NCBI GenBank assembly: GCA_025362765.1
Contig: JANYFI010000597.1
Span: 1-6,232 of the forward strand
DNA: 6,232 bases
From: Ferruginibacter sp.
Lineage (GTDB): Bacteria; Bacteroidota; Bacteroidia; Chitinophagales; Chitinophagaceae
Direction: 5' to 3'
Shown: one piece after another, positions 5,906-6,232 of the stretch
Position numbering within the stretch: position 1 is the first letter of the stretch
How the letters are laid out: each line of letters starts with the position of its first letter
The notes under the pieces: model-generated
What the model was told of the DNA's origin: nothing
Database searches by the model: none
The model's input: only the letters and a program-made list of their open reading frames with translations
Position numbers and translations under genes: made by a program

Positions 5906-6094
5906 TTGGAAAGAACTGGGTTTTCAGGATAAAAGCTGGATTTCACGATAACTGAATCCGGTGTTTCTTAGGTAATTGCATCTGGTTTTTTTCGGTTAAT
6001 GGATGTTGGTTTTTTAAGGATAAGGAATACTTTGTAGTTTTTTTTTAGAATAAATGGATGTAGTTTTTTTTCGGTTACCGGACTGGATTTGACA
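5906..6094. repeat. Degenerate tandem array of about 24-bp T-tract units
   Basis: About eight consecutive units each contain TGG- or TAG-like bases followed by a T-tract, and most end in (C/A)GG(A/T). Boundaries by eye are 5906-5929, 5930-5948, 5949-5972, 5973-5996, 5997-6020, 6021-6050, 6051-6075 and 6076-6094, with lengths 24, 19, 24, 24, 24, 30, 25 and 19. All units from 5930 begin TAA or TAC. The best-matched units carry ATCTGGTTTTTTTCGG (5980-5995), GATGTTGGTTTTTT (6002-6015) and GATGTAGTTTTTTTTCGG (6057-6074). T-tract centres are spaced about 20-30 bp. On the minus strand the three 24-bp units read in one frame as octapeptides (LSLKNQHP, LTEKNQMQ, LPKKHRIQ), but stops close that frame on both sides. 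Function is unknown. Confidence 0.6.
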
Positions 6095-6121
6095 TTTAAA
6101 AACTGCTATAATTTCTTTGCT

Positions 6122-6135
6122 GATGTAAAATTGCA
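6122..6135. repeat. 14-bp dispersed direct repeat, copy 2
   Basis: GATGTAAAATTGCA is identical to 5666-5679. It lies 27 bp past the tandem array. The remaining sequence to the right edge (6136-6232) shows no gene apart from a possible ATG at 6229 that the edge cuts off. Confidence 0.55.
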
Positions 6136-6232
6136 GATTAAAACGTAGCGCCACTAAGTATTTCGTTTAATTGATGATTTATTTCGGTGAAACGCTTATA
6201 ATATTCGTTTTATAACACAATATTTTTTATGA

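Noticed and set aside
5906..6094. CRISPR array or plasmid iterons as an explanation of the tandem units
   Set aside because: Units are contiguous and diverged, with no identical repeats separated by unique spacers; no cas or replication gene is visible.

Overview
The window looks like the chromosome of a Bacteroidota member, possibly a Chitinophagaceae relative. The signs are moderate-to-low GC, no Shine-Dalgarno sequences ahead of the genes, secreted proteins whose signal peptides end in a typical 'AQ', a Bacteroidetes -7 box (TAnnTTTG type) ahead of the first gene, and a BshB1-type bacillithiol deacetylase. The taxon is inferred from style and gene content; no marker gene is present.

Layout. 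Positions 1-536 (minus) hold the first three quarters of bshB1, cut off by the left edge. A 275-bp divergent intergenic region carries its promoter and a candidate ECF-type promoter facing right. Positions 812-3188 (plus) are a compact three-gene operon: an ECF sigma factor, an overlapping single-pass membrane protein in the anti-sigma position, and a secreted protein with a predicted outer-membrane beta-barrel C-terminus. An intrinsic terminator at 3234-3263 closes it. Positions 3264-3884 have no convincing gene and contain a perfect 10-bp inverted repeat. A secreted right-handed beta-helix protein (pectate-lyase-superfamily type) lies on the minus strand at 3902-5206, with its own hairpin terminator just past the stop.

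The last kilobase (5207-6232) is AT-rich and has no convincing protein gene, but it is structured. Two strong terminator-like hairpins (5375-5402 and 5814-5846) bracket a gene-less interval of about 410 bp. They are followed by a degenerate tandem array of about 24-bp T-tract-containing units (about 5906-6094). A 14-bp sequence occurs exactly twice, at 5666 and 6122.

How the genes fit together. The sigma factor, membrane protein and barrel protein form a plausible envelope-sensing unit: the membrane protein would hold the sigma factor until a periplasmic or outer-membrane signal releases it. The promoter ahead of the sigma gene has an AAC-containing -35-like half within a short palindrome, compatible with autoregulation. 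No complete new biological system is evident. The least explained parts are the divergent anti-sigma candidate and the terminator-bounded, repeat-bearing right end.
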